Below, one piece after another: positions 1 through 10,683 of a stretch of DNA of 64,000 nucleotides. Numbering within the stretch: the stretch's first letter is position 1; every line of letters begins with the position of its first letter. The DNA comes from Streptococcus cuniculi. GTDB taxonomy: Bacteria; Bacillota; Bacilli; Lactobacillales; Streptococcaceae. Where the stretch lies: NCBI RefSeq assembly GCF_004570575.1, contig NZ_SPPD01000003.1:1-64000 (forward strand). The letters are read 5' to 3'. The translations under genes and the position numbers were made by a program. The notes under the pieces are model-generated. The model was not told the origin of the DNA, made no database searches, and worked only from the letters and a program-made list of their open reading frames with translations.

Positions 1-2715
1 TGCTGGCAACTCTTCATCAACCCTATAGGTAATAGCTTGACCATTCTCAAATTGTGGAAGATTGGTGAAGCTGTACTTCCACTCATCTTTCGCTGAGACT
101 TCTTTAGTCGCAACTTGCGTCGTTTGATCTCCCACAGTTTTAAGAAGTTTCACAACTAGTTTCTCCGGGCGCTTACCGTCTTGGTTGTCATTATCGACCC
201 AGGTCTTAACTCCTTCAACATCAATACTTGATTCATAAGCAGCAAATACATGAAGTGTATTATCAATATCCGGATTAAGAATTGTTGTAACATTTCTGGT
301 AACGCCTGCTCTCGTAGTAAATGTTACCTCTCTAAAATTCTGATAGCGATCACTTGGGTTATCACTATAAATCGGAAGTTCCTTAGCAGGAGGCAAGTAC
401 CAATCTTTAAACTCATAATTTGTTAACGTTGGTTTCTCTTTGACAGAAGTCAACTCTTCAGGACTTGCTTTGATAGCTGGATTTGATTCATAAAAAGTAT
501 AAAGTTGCTTAATTTGCTGACCTTCAGTCATTTCATCTGGAAGCCCTGATGAAATGGTTGCATCTTTATGATTGGTGTGGTATACCAAAATCCCCCGTTG
601 CCCTAGGACAATCGTATTTGTATCTGGATTTAACACATAGTCCCACTTGGCTGGTAAGACATGATCAGAAAACTCTGATACAGCCTGTGAATACATCCCA
701 TTCTGGTCATTGGCATCGTACTTTGTCCGATAGTGTGTCCACTTAGCATCTTCGACTGTTGGAGCATATCCATCAATCCCAGAAGCAACGACATAGCCAA
801 TATGTCGTTCTTGCTCTTCACTATTTTCATAGTTCGCATCTGGCTGTGCCTTCTCGCTGATACTAATATTTAGTTGACGAGAAAGTGGACCTGTCAGACG
901 AACGGCGGACTGATTATCTAACACTCGAATATCATTATTACCTAACTTAGCTTCTGGCGTAACAATGACATCCTTGTTAGCATAGACTCCTGTACCAGGT
1001 AATTCTGCATTTTTCGTCGTATGGGGATTACCTGCCCACGTAGCAGGTCCAACTGCTGTTTGTGTGCTCATATCTACCTTATCTAATTTTAGATAACCAT
1101 TATTATAGACATAGCCTCCAAGATTAAAAGCAGCCAGGTTACCGGAGCTAATCGTCGATTGATCCGTGATAGTAACCGCTCCGCCATCATTGTAGATGGA
1201 ACCTCCATAATTCGCAAAGCCATTGGTCAAATTAGTACCTTTTACAAGGAGGACATTTTTAGCAGTTTCATCCGAACTTGGACCGACATAAATCGCACCA
1301 CCTCTCCCTTGACCATTCCACCAATAAGATCTTGTATTATCAATTGTTGAATTACTTACTGTTAAGTGAACTCGGGCAGTGTCCTTCGCATGATAATTCC
1401 CTGCTTGAATCCCTTCTAGTGTTGGAGTAGAAATGGCGATCGCACCACCGAGATGGTCCGCTGCAACATTCCGAATGACAGTATTACTAATAATAGCATC
1501 TGGAGTCTGAGCATTATTATAAAAAGCAATCGCGCCACCATAACTAGCAAGACGTGGACCGTTCCAAGATGAGCCTGTTCCCGTCATCGTAGAATCCAAG
1601 AGTTTGAAACTTCCACTACCATAAATGGCAATAAATCCACCTGCTTCTATTACCTTGGCAGTACCTCCAGTCGAGGCATCAAATTGAGAGTCACGAATCA
1701 CCAGTTGACTATTCTCGGAGGCGATTGCACCGCCCGAAATTCCAAATCCATCTACTAACTGATTAAACTTAAACGTAGCGTTCTCAACAGTTCCCGTACT
1801 ACCCTCAAACTTGATGAAACCACCTGTGGAGAAACCACCTCGGTAAGGAAAGGCTGTATCTGCTCCATCAAAGATAAAGTCTGCTTGTTTGATGGTGAGG
1901 GTTGAATTTGTCACTTCAATTGCCCCTCCTTGGAAACCACCTCCAGCGCTAACAGTGTACGTATTATTATTTAAAAACTGAGTTCTAGTTCCATCTGATG
2001 CAGGCTCAATCGTTACAGTTGAGTCCTCTGATTTGATTGCACCACCCTCACCATGGGCACCACTATTTGTCGTTCTCTTTCCAGACAGATTATGCTTAAA
2101 GCTTCCCCCTTTGATTACCAAATCTGAATGCTCTGTGATATAGATGGCGCCACCGTGAGGTGACCCTGTCTGATTATCAATTGGGGTATCTATTTTTGTC
2201 GTATTATTAATAAATTGGGTGTTTATTGCTTTAACAGAGGAGTTGGTAGCATAGATTCCACCACCTTGGTAACGCTGTCTATTAATCTCACCTACCATTT
2301 GAGGTTCAAATAACTGAGTTGTTCCATTTTTAATGATAACATCTTCTAATATCAGCTCGGATCCATCTTCCGCCATAAAGATTCGCCCTTGATTATTTCC
2401 ATCAAAAATAAGATTATTAACAGAAACAGTGGCATTTTTACTAATATAAAAGAGGTTTCTGATTCCTGATCCACTCGTGAGCTTTTTAGGTGTTCCATCT
2501 GCACTTCCAAATGTTACTTCTTTCTGTTCAATTACAATCTGATTTGTAAGAGTGAGATCATTAGATAGTTTGATGACAGATTCTCCATTTGCTAGGGCAA
2601 AACGTAGTTCTGACTCTGTGGAAACCACTGTTTCTGCATATGCTACGGAACTTCCGCCAAACCAAAAGAATAACATAGCAACAAAAAGAGAAAGATATTT
2701 TTTCACTATTTTCAT
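1..2715 (-). CDS. Beta-helix/Cna-B surface adhesin, partial (3' end outside window)
   Basis: The frame is open for 905 codons from an ATG at 2715 to the window edge, so the C-terminus (expected to be further Cna-B repeats and a sorting signal) is not visible. Residues 1-27 form a signal peptide (MKIVKKYLSLFVAMLFFWF, then a cut after VAYA). From about residue 60 to 600 there are irregular repeats with GGAIY, GGGIY and GGAI motifs and N-rich turns, typical of polymorphic/right-handed beta-helix surface proteins. At the visible end (about residues 830-905) lies a Cna-B domain: VEGVKTWVDNDNQDGKRP, then YSFTNLPQF and an ITYRVDEE finish. It begins 11 bases after the LPXTG gene, so the two are almost certainly co-transcribed. 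A role as a sortase-anchored adhesin or a pilus-like stalk protein is inferred. Confidence 0.85.
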   Translation of the reverse strand, partial: MKIVKKYLSLFVAMLFFWFGGSSVAYAETVVSTESELRFALANGESVIKLSNDLTLTNQIVIEQKEVTFGSADGTPKKLTSGSGIRNLFYISKNATVSVNNLIFDGNNQGRIFMAEDGSELILEDVIIKNGTTQLFEPQMVGEINRQRYQGGGIYATNSSVKAINTQFINNTTKIDTPIDNQTGSPHGGAIYITEHSDLVIKGGSFKHNLSGKRTTNSGAHGEGGAIKSEDSTVTIEPASDGTRTQFLNNNTYTVSAGGGFQGGAIEVTNSTLTIKQADFIFDGADTAFPYRGGFSTGGFIKFEGSTGTVENATFKFNQLVDGFGISGGAIASENSQLVIRDSQFDASTGGTAKVIEAGGFIAIYGSGSFKLLDSTMTGTGSSWNGPRLASYGGAIAFYNNAQTPDAIISNTVIRNVAADHLGGAIAISTPTLEGIQAGNYHAKDTARVHLTVSNSTIDNTRSYWWNGQGRGGAIYVGPSSDETAKNVLLVKGTNLTNGFANYGGSIYNDGGAVTITDQSTISSGNLAAFNLGGYVYNNGYLKLDKVDMSTQTAVGPATWAGNPHTTKNAELPGTGVYANKDVIVTPEAKLGNNDIRVLDNQSAVRLTGPLSRQLNISISEKAQPDANYENSEEQERHIGYVVASGIDGYAPTVEDAKWTHYRTKYDANDQNGMYSQAVSEFSDHVLPAKWDYVLNPDTNTIVLGQRGILVYHTNHKDATISSGLPDEMTEGQQIKQLYTFYESNPAIKASPEELTSVKEKPTLTNYEFKDWYLPPAKELPIYSDNPSDRYQNFREVTFTTRAGVTRNVTTILNPDIDNTLHVFAAYESSIDVEGVKTWVDNDNQDGKRPEKLVVKLLKTVGDQTTQVATKEVSAKDEWKYSFTNLPQFENGQAITYRVDEELPA

Positions 2716-2725
2716 CTATTCACAC

Positions 2726-4534
2726 TTATAACCCTTTATGTTTTGACGATTTTCTCTTGAAAAACACTGTAGCCACTATCGCAAGCATACCAGTACCTAA
2801 AAGAGCGATTGCCCCATTTGAAGTATCGCCTGTTTTTGGCAGTACTTTTTTCTGTTCTAGGGTTGGAGCCGAATTTGGATTTGGTTTCGGTTCTGGTTTG
2901 GGTTCCGGATTTGGTTTTGGTTCTGGATTTGGTTGTGGCTCTGGATCTGGTTTTGGTTCTGGATTTGGTTGTGGCTCCGGATTTGGTTTTGGTTCTGGTT
3001 CTGGTTTGGGTTCCGGATTTGGTTTTGGTTCTGGATTTGGTTGTGGCTCCGGATTTGGTTGTGGCTCCGGATTTGGTTGTGGCTCCGGATTTGGAGCCGG
3101 CTTCTCAACAAAATCAAGTACAAGATTATTACGACTATTCATCGTATTCACTTTAGCAACACCACCAGGATATATAAATTCTGCTAAAAAACCAAGTGGA
3201 CCAAGCGCAGAGGTATTAAACGCAATTTGCCCTCCAATTTCTCCCGTGATTCGGAGACTTGTATCACGAGTCCCATCAGTAACTTTCTGTGCATTGTCTT
3301 TGTCAATCCAAACATTACCAATACTACTATTTAGCGTCATATCTCCGACGATTTGATTATAGGTAAAATTCCGAGATGGATCAGTATCTGCCCCTTTGTT
3401 TCGAAGGACAGTCCGAATGATAAAGGTATTGAGTTGGTTAGGATTTTCAAAAGAGAATGTCGTTGTTAAACTATCTGCATTCGGTTTGTCCAAACTAATC
3501 ATTGTTAATGGATTATACTGAGCATCTAAGACACCTACCACTTCGTAAAGTGCACTCGTGAATGTTAGGTTTTTCATAATCGGGTTAGTAGTTAAGCCAT
3601 CCCCTAACACAACACGTAAATCTTGGAAAGTGTAAGCATTCCCTACTTTATTTCTATCTCCAGAAAAGTCTGCATTTTGATTTGCTACTTTTAAAACGCC
3701 TAACGGATTGCGTGCCACAATGACAGGAATGCGTTTATCATCCCAGCTAAAAGTAGAATTAAGGACAACATCATATCTATCTTCAGCCCCATTGTAGTAA
3801 ACAGCTACCTTGTCACCACTTGCAGCCTCACCAAAATTATCACTCTCTACGAGCTCAGCATTTGGTACAGTATCCTCAGGGCTTTCAGACTTATTGATAT
3901 AGAGGTGAGCTTTATCTTCAGTGATGTTAGCTGCCAAGTCCATAACGTCCATCTGTTGAACAAAGACAGGATAAAGTGTCACACCCGGAGAAGTATCTTT
4001 TACCGGCGTGCCTTCTCCATAGGTTTGCGTAGTTGCGGATGGATCTTCTGACCAACCCAAGAATACCTTTCGATAGGTACGAATATGCCAATCACTATTT
4101 CCCCAGCCATCTGGTAGGCCTAGTTTGTCATCTTCGCTCGCAAAGTTTTTTGTCACAACAGCACTTCTAGCGGCATTTGCAAGATTACGTGTAATCGTCG
4201 CGGCTGGTGTACTGGCATCAGATGAAGCTACTACTGGTTCTGGAGTAACTTCAGGCTGTATAATCGCTGTGGCTGATGCACCGGCATCAGATGAAGCTAC
4301 TACTGGTTCTGGAGTAACTTCGGGCTGTGTAATCGCTGTGGCTGATGCACCGGCATCAGATGAAGCTACTACTGGTTCTGGAGTAATCTCGGCCGATGTA
4401 GTCGCTGTGGAATCCTCTGCTAAGACCAAAGGTGATACAACAGTGGAACCAACTCCAACTAAGCTAATCCCTAACAAAACTGAAGCTATTGCTGTTTTCA
4501 TTTTTCGAATCGAAAAAATTTGACGTTGATTCAT
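2726..4534 (-). CDS. YSIRK-type LPXTG cell-wall anchored surface protein
   Basis: About 602 residues. I use the ATG at 4534 ([18 protein letters not shown]) because AGGAG lies 10 bases upstream of it; the ATG 39 bases further upstream falls at the predicted transcription start. The order is: YSIRK-like signal peptide; three 23-residue repeats ([18 protein letters not shown]); a unique region of about 380 residues with an InlB-like stretch ([10 protein letters not shown]...GVTLYPVF); a wall-spanning proline region of [12 protein letters not shown] repeats; LPKTG at about residues 565-569; a hydrophobic helix; and a KRKSSKHK tail. Sortase A would anchor it to peptidoglycan. The unique region is not one I recognise, so its ligand is unknown. 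It is the first gene of an operon with the beta-helix adhesin. Confidence 0.9.
   Translation of the reverse strand: MNQRQIFSIRKMKTAIASVLLGISLVGVGSTVVSPLVLAEDSTATTSAEITPEPVVASSDAGASATAITQPEVTPEPVVASSDAGASATAIIQPEVTPEPVVASSDASTPAATITRNLANAARSAVVTKNFASEDDKLGLPDGWGNSDWHIRTYRKVFLGWSEDPSATTQTYGEGTPVKDTSPGVTLYPVFVQQMDVMDLAANITEDKAHLYINKSESPEDTVPNAELVESDNFGEAASGDKVAVYYNGAEDRYDVVLNSTFSWDDKRIPVIVARNPLGVLKVANQNADFSGDRNKVGNAYTFQDLRVVLGDGLTTNPIMKNLTFTSALYEVVGVLDAQYNPLTMISLDKPNADSLTTTFSFENPNQLNTFIIRTVLRNKGADTDPSRNFTYNQIVGDMTLNSSIGNVWIDKDNAQKVTDGTRDTSLRITGEIGGQIAFNTSALGPLGFLAEFIYPGGVAKVNTMNSRNNLVLDFVEKPAPNPEPQPNPEPQPNPEPQPNPEPKPNPEPKPEPEPKPNPEPQPNPEPKPDPEPQPNPEPKPNPEPKPEPKPNPNSAPTLEQKKVLPKTGDTSNGAIALLGTGMLAIVATVFFKRKSSKHKGL
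2872..3108 (-). repeat. In-frame proline-rich repeat (wall-spanning region)
   Basis: This is a short-period DNA repeat coding for alternating [12 protein letters not shown] and PEPEPKP units in the LPXTG protein. Such arrays span the peptidoglycan and change length easily by slippage. They also create long spurious frames on the opposite strand. Confidence 0.9.
4213..4396 (-). repeat. Three in-frame 69-base repeats near the mature N-terminus
   Basis: There are three nearly identical units coding for [22 protein letters not shown] segments, the last one diverging. They sit directly after the signal peptide of the LPXTG protein. Confidence 0.85.
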
Positions 4535-4576
4535 ATTTAAAAATCTCCTATCTATATTATTTAAGTATTCCATCTT

Positions 4577-4604
4577 ATTATAGCATATCTGTGGTGCTTG
4601 TCAA
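4577..4604 (-). promoter_or_regulatory. Sigma-A promoter of the surface-protein operon
   Basis: On the minus strand TTGACA (4599-4604), a 16-base spacer and TATAAT (4577-4582) are preceded by TG in the extended -10 position (TGCTATAAT). It lies about 40 bases upstream of the RBS and ATG at 4534. Confidence 0.8.
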
Positions 4605-4710
4605 TCTCAAAATACAATAAAAACACGTCGTACGCATGAAAATTTTCTTCCTCTGTATTTGTTTATCAAGCAATTTTTTTAAAGCAATAGTTGCTATCTT
4701 CCATCTTTCC

Positions 4711-5869
4711 TTATTCTTGTCTCCTGTCTGTAAAACCTAATTGCTGAAGGATCTCTTCTAAATGATAACTGACATACATACATTTGCGACGATAACTCAT
4801 GCTGCCTCTGCCAAACTTCAGATGTTTGAGTGCTAAGAGACTAACTTTACGCAAAGCATTTAAATGAGAAGCCGCCCGCTGATCCAACGTTGTATTACTA
4901 TCTTCCCGATAAACCACATCTAACAACCAATGCATACTTTCTACAGACCAATGCCCTCGAACAAAAGAGGCCAACTCTGCTCCACTAGGCTGGAAACTGA
5001 GAATATAGTACCGCATCTCCTCATGAACCTCTCCATTTCGATCAATCCGATTACGACTAATCCCTATGGAACGCAACTGCTTCCAGTCCGGATGGCGTTC
5101 AGAGAGCCACTTGGTTTTGGCAGAAGGACATTCCCAGTATTCCCGTGTCTCTATCTGGCCTCGAGTCTGTTCGAGCGTTTGATAATAATACTCTTGCTTC
5201 TGACCTAGCTTCTCCAAGAACCCTTTAGCATGAACATACTCGGTAATATCTTCATACAAAGTGGGCTGATTCCTCTTAACTGATAAGCAGTAATGACCAC
5301 CGCTAGTAATAATCTGCTCTGCAATAGTCTTCTGGGTTCCCATTGCATCAATAGTGACGATAGCTTTTCGGATATCTAGTTTTCTAAGTAACCAGGGAAT
5401 GGCTATACGATCTCATTAGACTTTTCCAAGACACGTGCTTGCCCTAGACTAATACCTGTACGCCCTTCAAAACCTGCCACAATATGAAGGGTTGTTGCTT
5501 AGCACTTGTATTTCCCCTCACTGTTTTTCCGTCAATAGAGAGGATTCGTTGATAGTTATCTGAAAAATTAAGAAGAACGTGCTCTGTAAAGCAAAGCCGT
5601 AATTCCTCAATGACACCTTCACTCACCATGCTTATCACACGTTCTAATGTATCATGAGAAGGAATCCCATGCTCTAAGGGGTGATAGGTTTCCAAAAGCG
5701 ATTGATTGTAAACTAGAAAATCGGACATTTCGTTCCAATGCTCTATACCTGCTAGCTCACAGATAAAAACAAGAAGCAAGACAAGTGATAAAGGATGACG
5801 AACCTTGGACTGTTGACGGTGATCTAACTCACAACTATACTCATCAACTAAAAGAATAAACTCATACAT
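4711..5869 (-). pseudogene. ISAs1-family transposase, frameshifted
   Basis: The N-terminal part (5444-5869) has the DDE-transposase-associated start MYEFILLVDEYSCELDHRQ and the motif LSIDGKTVRGN with the first catalytic Asp. The C-terminal part (4711-5343 and a little upstream) has VTIDAMGTQKTIAEQI with the second Asp and WSVESMHWLLDVVYRED with the catalytic Glu. The two halves are in different frames. The linking segment can be read as HIVAGFEGRTGISLGQ then AIPWLLRKLDIRKA only by assuming two small indels, near 5490 and near 5410. The joined length of about 380 residues matches ISAs1 transposases. I could not define convincing terminal inverted repeats. Confidence 0.88.
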
Positions 5870-6115
5870 AATGATTGCCTCCTACCAATAGGATACCACA
5901 TGGAAAAGAGAATGGCTTTGATTAGTTCGCTTACATATAATTTCTGAAACTATTTCATATTCATGCGTTTGACGTGTCAATAAAAACCCAAAAAATTAGA
6001 AAAAAATTTAAACAATTCTTAACCATTTTGACCGTACTCCAGATCGTCCCATTGTTTAGGAGTGACATCTTTTCTGTAGTGTTTTGATTATGAAACCGTT
6101 GCGAAATGAATGGGG

Positions 6116-7768
6116 TTAAACAGGAAAGGTCACCGTCATGGTCGTGCCTTGATCTAATAGGCTATCTACCTCTATGCTTGCGCCATGAACCTGTAAGGCA
6201 TACTTGACAATAGATAGGCCTAGGCCTGTTCCGCCCACCTGCTTCGAGCGACTCTTGTCAGCTCGATAAAATCGTTCAAAAATCCGTTCCTTATCTGCTT
6301 CAGCAATTCCCAAACCTGTGTCGACTACTCGAAAGACCACCGTGTCTTGATTGTCCGACAGTTCGACGCTGACCAGACCATTTTCTTTGTTATATTTGAT
6401 CGCATTATCACAGAGATTATAAACAATAGATTGGAGAAGGGTTGGATTTCCTTTATAGTAAACTGTGTCTGCCTTCAAGGTTAGAGAAATCCCTTTCTGC
6501 TTGACCTTTTCATTTAAACCCGTCACTACTTGCTCGACAAGACTCGTGATATTTACTACTTCTTTGTGAATTCTTCCTCCCTCATCCAGCTGGGCTAATT
6601 GCAATATATCCTCTATTAACTGAATCATCCGCTTGCTCTCTTGATAGATTTTCGTAGAAAATATTTGCACACTGTCTGGAGAGGTTAGCCCCGATTGAAG
6701 CATTTCAGAATAGCCAAACAAAATATGGAGAGGGGTCCGCAATTCATGAGAGACAGTTGCTGTAAATTCTCTGCGGATCTTGTCTAAATAGTGCTGCTCT
6801 GTCACGTCAAAAAAGAGAATGACGGCACCTGTCTGCCCTGCTTCTGCCCAAATAGGACGAATGAGCACCTTGCTTTGTCTGTCTCCAACTTCAAAAATTC
6901 TCTCGGCTTTTTGATCGGCCAAGCCAGCTTCCAAGATTTCTTTTAGTCCTATATGGCGGGAAAAAGCTGGAATGAGGTGGCCGATGCTCGATTTCTCTAA
7001 CTCCAAGAGTTGCCCCGCTGCGCTATTGTAAGAAACCAAGTAGCCCCCTTTATCCACAATCACCATGCCCTCTTTCATTTTCGAAATAATGGTGTCAAAT
7101 TCTTCCCTTTTTTGCTGGAGGAGGCTTTCTTTTTCAGCTAGTTGTGTCTGGTGTAGCTCCAAGCGTCTCAACAAGGGGGAAAGTTCGACATACACATCAT
7201 TTTCAAACGGTTTTTCCAGATCCAATTTTTCAAGTGGCTCCAATAACTTTCGCGAAATTCTCTTGGCAATAAACAGGGAACCCAAGCTGGATAAAATAAA
7301 AAGCAAGCCCATCCAAGGAGTCAGCTGCCCTAATAGGACCCAGATCGTTTGTTGGGACAAGGACAAGCGAAGTACTGTGCCATCTGCCAAGCGTTGAGCC
7401 GAGTAGAGCAAGCGTTGGGTCACCGTATCCGAATGTCGAATACTTTGACCACTTCCTGTTTTCTTCGCCTCCCTTACTTCCTCACGGTCGGCATGGTTGC
7501 CTAACTGCCCTACTGCACTCTCCGAATCATAGAGAACCTCCCCGTCAGGTGCAATCCAGGTGATTCGAAGCCCCCTGCTATCAACCTGTTCCAAGTAATG
7601 AAAGCCCTCCTGCTCTACCGCCTGAGCCATCAAACTTGTCTGGATACTCAATTGCTCTAGCTGCAAATCAGAAAAATAGTGAAAGAGATAGCCCAAGATA
7701 AGAAGAACAGAACCAAGCAAAATCCCCATTGTTGAGAGAAAAATAGCACGAAAGATTTTCTTAGTCAT
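6116..7768 (-). CDS. phoR: Sensor histidine kinase of the phosphate regulon (PhoR/PnpS-like)
   Basis: 550 residues. There is an N-terminal membrane helix (about 8-30), an extracytoplasmic segment, a second helix (about 145-168), a short linker, a PAS domain (about 215-320: FDTIISKMKEGMVIVDKGG), then HisKA with the H-box SHELRTPLH and a HATPase domain with DNAIKYN, DTGLGIAEAD and GGTGLGLSI. It should autophosphorylate on the H-box His and pass the phosphate to the response regulator, whose stop codon overlaps its start by 8 bases. Assignment to phosphate sensing rests on its place at the end of the pst-phoU operon and on the PAS/HisKA architecture. VicK-like kinases share this layout, so the name is by context. 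Confidence 0.85.
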   Translation of the reverse strand: MTKKIFRAIFLSTMGILLGSVLLILGYLFHYFSDLQLEQLSIQTSLMAQAVEQEGFHYLEQVDSRGLRITWIAPDGEVLYDSESAVGQLGNHADREEVREAKKTGSGQSIRHSDTVTQRLLYSAQRLADGTVLRLSLSQQTIWVLLGQLTPWMGLLFILSSLGSLFIAKRISRKLLEPLEKLDLEKPFENDVYVELSPLLRRLELHQTQLAEKESLLQQKREEFDTIISKMKEGMVIVDKGGYLVSYNSAAGQLLELEKSSIGHLIPAFSRHIGLKEILEAGLADQKAERIFEVGDRQSKVLIRPIWAEAGQTGAVILFFDVTEQHYLDKIRREFTATVSHELRTPLHILFGYSEMLQSGLTSPDSVQIFSTKIYQESKRMIQLIEDILQLAQLDEGGRIHKEVVNITSLVEQVVTGLNEKVKQKGISLTLKADTVYYKGNPTLLQSIVYNLCDNAIKYNKENGLVSVELSDNQDTVVFRVVDTGLGIAEADKERIFERFYRADKSRSKQVGGTGLGLSIVKYALQVHGASIEVDSLLDQGTTMTVTFPV

Positions 7769-8438
7769 TATCGACCTCCAAGAGATAGCCTACCCCTCTG
7801 ATCGTTTTAATATAGCTGGCTACTGAACCTAGTTTTTGTCGTAGAGTGCCAATGTGGACATCGACTGTCCGAGTTTCTCCGAGAAAATCCTGTCCCCAAA
7901 CCTTGTCCAGCAATTCCTGTCTGGTAAACACTCGTTGGGGTGCCCGAATAAGTAGTTTTAGTAGTTCAAACTCTTTCAAGGTCAACTCTAATTTCTTTTC
8001 TTCCACGACTACCCGATGTCGTGCCAAATCCAGCTCAATGACCCCGTATTGCAACTGTTCTTCCTGTTCCGTTTTTTTGACACGACGGAGGACCGCCTTG
8101 ATTCGAGAAATCATTTCCATCATTCCAAAAGGCTTGACCAAGTAGTCATCAGCTCCTAGATCCAGACTCTGCACCTTATCAAATTCTGTTCCTTTAGCCG
8201 TTGCCATCATGACAGGTATCTGACGGGTGGAAGCGTGTTTTTGTAATTCTTCCAGTATCGATACACCGTCCTGACCGGGCATCATCACATCTAGGATAAT
8301 CAGCTCCGGTTCTGTCTCTTTCAAGGCTTTCCAAAAACTGCTTGCCTCTGAAAAACCTTTAGCCTCAAAACCAGCGGTTTTAAGGCTATAAAGCATTAGT
8401 TCTCGAATGGCATCATCATCTTCTACACAGTAGATCAT
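7761..8438 (-). CDS. phoP: Response regulator of the phosphate regulon (OmpR/PhoB class)
   Basis: 225 residues. The receiver domain (1-115) has the phospho-acceptor Asp in LIILDVMMPGQDG, the conserved Thr in MMATAKG and the Lys in GADDYLVKPFG. The C-terminal winged helix (about 130-222) has LTLKEFELLKLLIRAPQRV and TVDVHIGTLRQKLG. It is expected to bind direct repeats of the TTTACA type upstream of pstS. It lies 5 bases after phoU and overlaps the kinase gene. Confidence 0.9.
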   Translation of the reverse strand: MIYCVEDDDAIRELMLYSLKTAGFEAKGFSEASSFWKALKETEPELIILDVMMPGQDGVSILEELQKHASTRQIPVMMATAKGTEFDKVQSLDLGADDYLVKPFGMMEMISRIKAVLRRVKKTEQEEQLQYGVIELDLARHRVVVEEKKLELTLKEFELLKLLIRAPQRVFTRQELLDKVWGQDFLGETRTVDVHIGTLRQKLGSVASYIKTIRGVGYLLEVDND

Positions 8439-8443
8439 TCATT

Positions 8444-9085
8444 TCACCCTTCTAATTGACCTGTGATTGAAAACTGAACCCATTTCGCGATATTCACCGC
8501 ATGATCTCCAATCCGCTCCAAATACTTGGCAATCATCAGCAGGTCAATGGCCTGATCTCCATTAGCGGAGGGACTTCCTAAATAAGTGGCCAGCTTCTCT
8601 TTTATTGTACCAAAATATTGGTCAACTGTATCATCTTTTGCGATGATTTCCTGGGCTAGGGTATCACTTTCTTTGACAAAAGCATCCAAACTTCCAACCA
8701 CCATCTGGCTGACCTGCTCTGCCATTTTCTTCACCAAGGGAATCTCATCTACTAGATGAATCGTATTGTGACTAATCAAGTCTACCACTTCTGATGACTG
8801 GGCGCCAATTCTCTTCATGTCATAAACCATTTTTAAAGCTGAGGAAACGGTTCGTAAATCACGGGCAACTGGCTGTTGACGCAGGAGCAATTTGAGACAG
8901 CGAGCCTCAATGTCTCGCTCCAACTCCTCTATCTGCTGGTAGGTTTGCTGGATTGCTTCCTCATCCAAACTTCCTAGGTCTGTTAGTCCCTCAGCAGAAC
9001 GGGCAATCATCTCCTCACACAAGCCTCCCATATACATCATATCTTTCTGCAAGGCTTCTAACTGACTTTCAAAACGTGTACGCAT
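8444..9085 (-). CDS. phoU: Phosphate-specific transport system accessory protein PhoU
   Basis: 213 residues, all-helical, with the two PhoU repeats recognisable as RDIEARCLKLLLRQQPVARDL and YLERIGDHAVNIAKWV, the metal-binding E/D-rich helices of the family. PhoU links the Pst transporter to the sensor kinase and damps the response when phosphate is plentiful. Its ATG overlaps the pstB stop (TAATG), which indicates translational coupling. Confidence 0.93.
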   Translation of the reverse strand: MRTRFESQLEALQKDMMYMGGLCEEMIARSAEGLTDLGSLDEEAIQQTYQQIEELERDIEARCLKLLLRQQPVARDLRTVSSALKMVYDMKRIGAQSSEVVDLISHNTIHLVDEIPLVKKMAEQVSQMVVGSLDAFVKESDTLAQEIIAKDDTVDQYFGTIKEKLATYLGSPSANGDQAIDLLMIAKYLERIGDHAVNIAKWVQFSITGQLEG

Positions 9086-9834
9086 TAACCAAACCTCCCT
9101 GTAATGTAGTCTTCCGTACGCGAATCTTTAGGCATGCTAAAGAGTTGACTGGTCTTATCATATTCCACCACTTCTCCCAGTAAGAAAAAGGCAGTCTGAT
9201 CGGATACCCGCAAGGCTTGTTGCATATTGTGGGTCACCATGATAATCGTGTAGTTCTTTTTCAATTCCAAGACCAATTCCTCAATCTTGGAGGTCGAAAT
9301 CGGATCCAAAGCAGAGGTTGGCTCATCCATCAGCAACACTTCTGGCTCAATCGCCAAGGCTCTCGCAATGCAGAGGCGTTGCTGCTGCCCTCCCGATAGG
9401 CCAAGCGCCGACTTGTTCAGACGATCCTTGACCTCATCCCAAATTGCCGCTTGCTTGAGAGAGCGCTCCACTATTTTGTCCAGCTCCAACTTTTTGTGAA
9501 TCCCATGCGTACGCGGTCCGTAGGCAACATTATCATAAATGCTCATCGGAAAGGGATTGGGCTTTTGAAAGACCATTCCCACCCTTTTCCGAAGAACCGT
9601 CGTCTTTATCTCATTGTAAATGTCTTTCTGATCCAAAAGAACCTTACCGTCTATCCGACAATCCTTGACCAGATCATTCATCCGATTCAAACTTTTTAAA
9701 AGAGTGGACTTTCCACAACCAGAAGGACCGATAAAGGCCGTAATCTGATTGCTGGGAATTTCCAGATTGATCTGTTTCAAGGCGTGAAAATCTCCATAGT
9801 GCAGATTCAAATTCTGAATGCTAAATTTACTCAT
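9085..9834 (-). CDS. pstB: Phosphate ABC transporter ATP-binding protein PstB
   Basis: 249 residues with Walker [10 protein letters not shown], the Q-loop in [11 protein letters not shown], the ABC signature LSGGQQQR, Walker [13 protein letters not shown] and the switch His in MVTHNM. The PNPFPMS segment is typical of PstB. It powers phosphate import with PstC and PstA. One base separates it from pstA and it overlaps phoU by one base. Confidence 0.96.
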   Translation of the reverse strand: MSKFSIQNLNLHYGDFHALKQINLEIPSNQITAFIGPSGCGKSTLLKSLNRMNDLVKDCRIDGKVLLDQKDIYNEIKTTVLRKRVGMVFQKPNPFPMSIYDNVAYGPRTHGIHKKLELDKIVERSLKQAAIWDEVKDRLNKSALGLSGGQQQRLCIARALAIEPEVLLMDEPTSALDPISTSKIEELVLELKKNYTIIMVTHNMQQALRVSDQTAFFLLGEVVEYDKTSQLFSMPKDSRTEDYITGRFG

Positions 9835-9835
9835 G

Positions 9836-10678
9836 TTAATTTCTTCCTAATTTTAATGCAATCCATTCGGATAAAAGATTCATGACAATAACCAGAAGCA
9901 GGAGAATAACCGCCGTTGCATAGGTCTGATTGACATAAATCCCCTCTCCTGAAATCAAATACATGTGCACCGCCAAGGTTCTACCAGAACTTGTCAAGCT
10001 ACTTGCCACTTCTGCTACAGTCCCTGCTGTGAAGATGAGAGCAGCGGATTCTCCAATCACGCGCCCCAAGGCAAGGACAACGCCAGAAAAAATTCCAGGC
10101 AAGGCGGACGGGAGTACCACTCGAAAAATGGTGCGTAATTTTCCAGCACCGAGGGCAAAACTCCCCTCACGATAGCCAGATTCAACCGATAAGAGAGCCT
10201 CTTCTGTCGTCCGCATGATTAGGGGTAAAATCATGATACTAAGCGTCGCCGCCCCTGCCATTAACGATAGCCCCATATGAAGAAATTTGACAAAGAACAA
10301 GGCGCCAAACAAGCCGTACACAATAGACGGAATCCCTGATAAGGTTTCGGTTGCCAGACGTACAACGGTTACCAACGGATTGTCTGGACTGGCATATTCC
10401 GTCAGGTAAATAGAGGCACCTATCCCAATCGGAAGGGCAATAACTAAAGACAAGACCGCCATTAAGACAGTATTGAACAAGGCAGGTAACATGGAAACAT
10501 TGGTACTGGAGTAGGTCCATGAAAATAAGTCCGCATTTAGATAGGGGGTCCCTTTCAATAGGATATAAAAGACGATGAAACTAGTCGCTAGTCCAGCCAA
10601 GCCTGCTGATAGATAGACGCTCCACCTCAAGAAGAATGATAGGTGATCGCGATTGGATTCTTTTTTTATAACTGACAC
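9836..10678 (-). CDS. pstA: Phosphate ABC transporter permease PstA
   Basis: 280 residues with about six membrane helices, the PstA-type segment [15 protein letters not shown] and the cytoplasmic coupling loop [20 protein letters not shown]. It forms the membrane channel with PstC. It lies 5 bases after pstC. Confidence 0.95.
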   Translation of the reverse strand: MSVIKKESNRDHLSFFLRWSVYLSAGLAGLATSFIVFYILLKGTPYLNADLFSWTYSSTNVSMLPALFNTVLMAVLSLVIALPIGIGASIYLTEYASPDNPLVTVVRLATETLSGIPSIVYGLFGALFFVKFLHMGLSLMAGAATLSIMILPLIMRTTEEALLSVESGYREGSFALGAGKLRTIFRVVLPSALPGIFSGVVLALGRVIGESAALIFTAGTVAEVASSLTSSGRTLAVHMYLISGEGIYVNQTYATAVILLLLVIVMNLLSEWIALKLGRN

Positions 10679-10683
10679 AACGG

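Noticed and set aside
2757..3356. Plus-strand frame rich in Gly-Phe-Gly-Ser and related plus/minus frames at 2809-3187
   Set aside because: It is the complement of the NPEPQP repeat of the LPXTG gene; there is no RBS, and the composition is explained by the repeat.
4125..4523. 132-codon plus-strand frame
   Set aside because: Antisense of the N-terminal repeat of the LPXTG gene; it has no start context.
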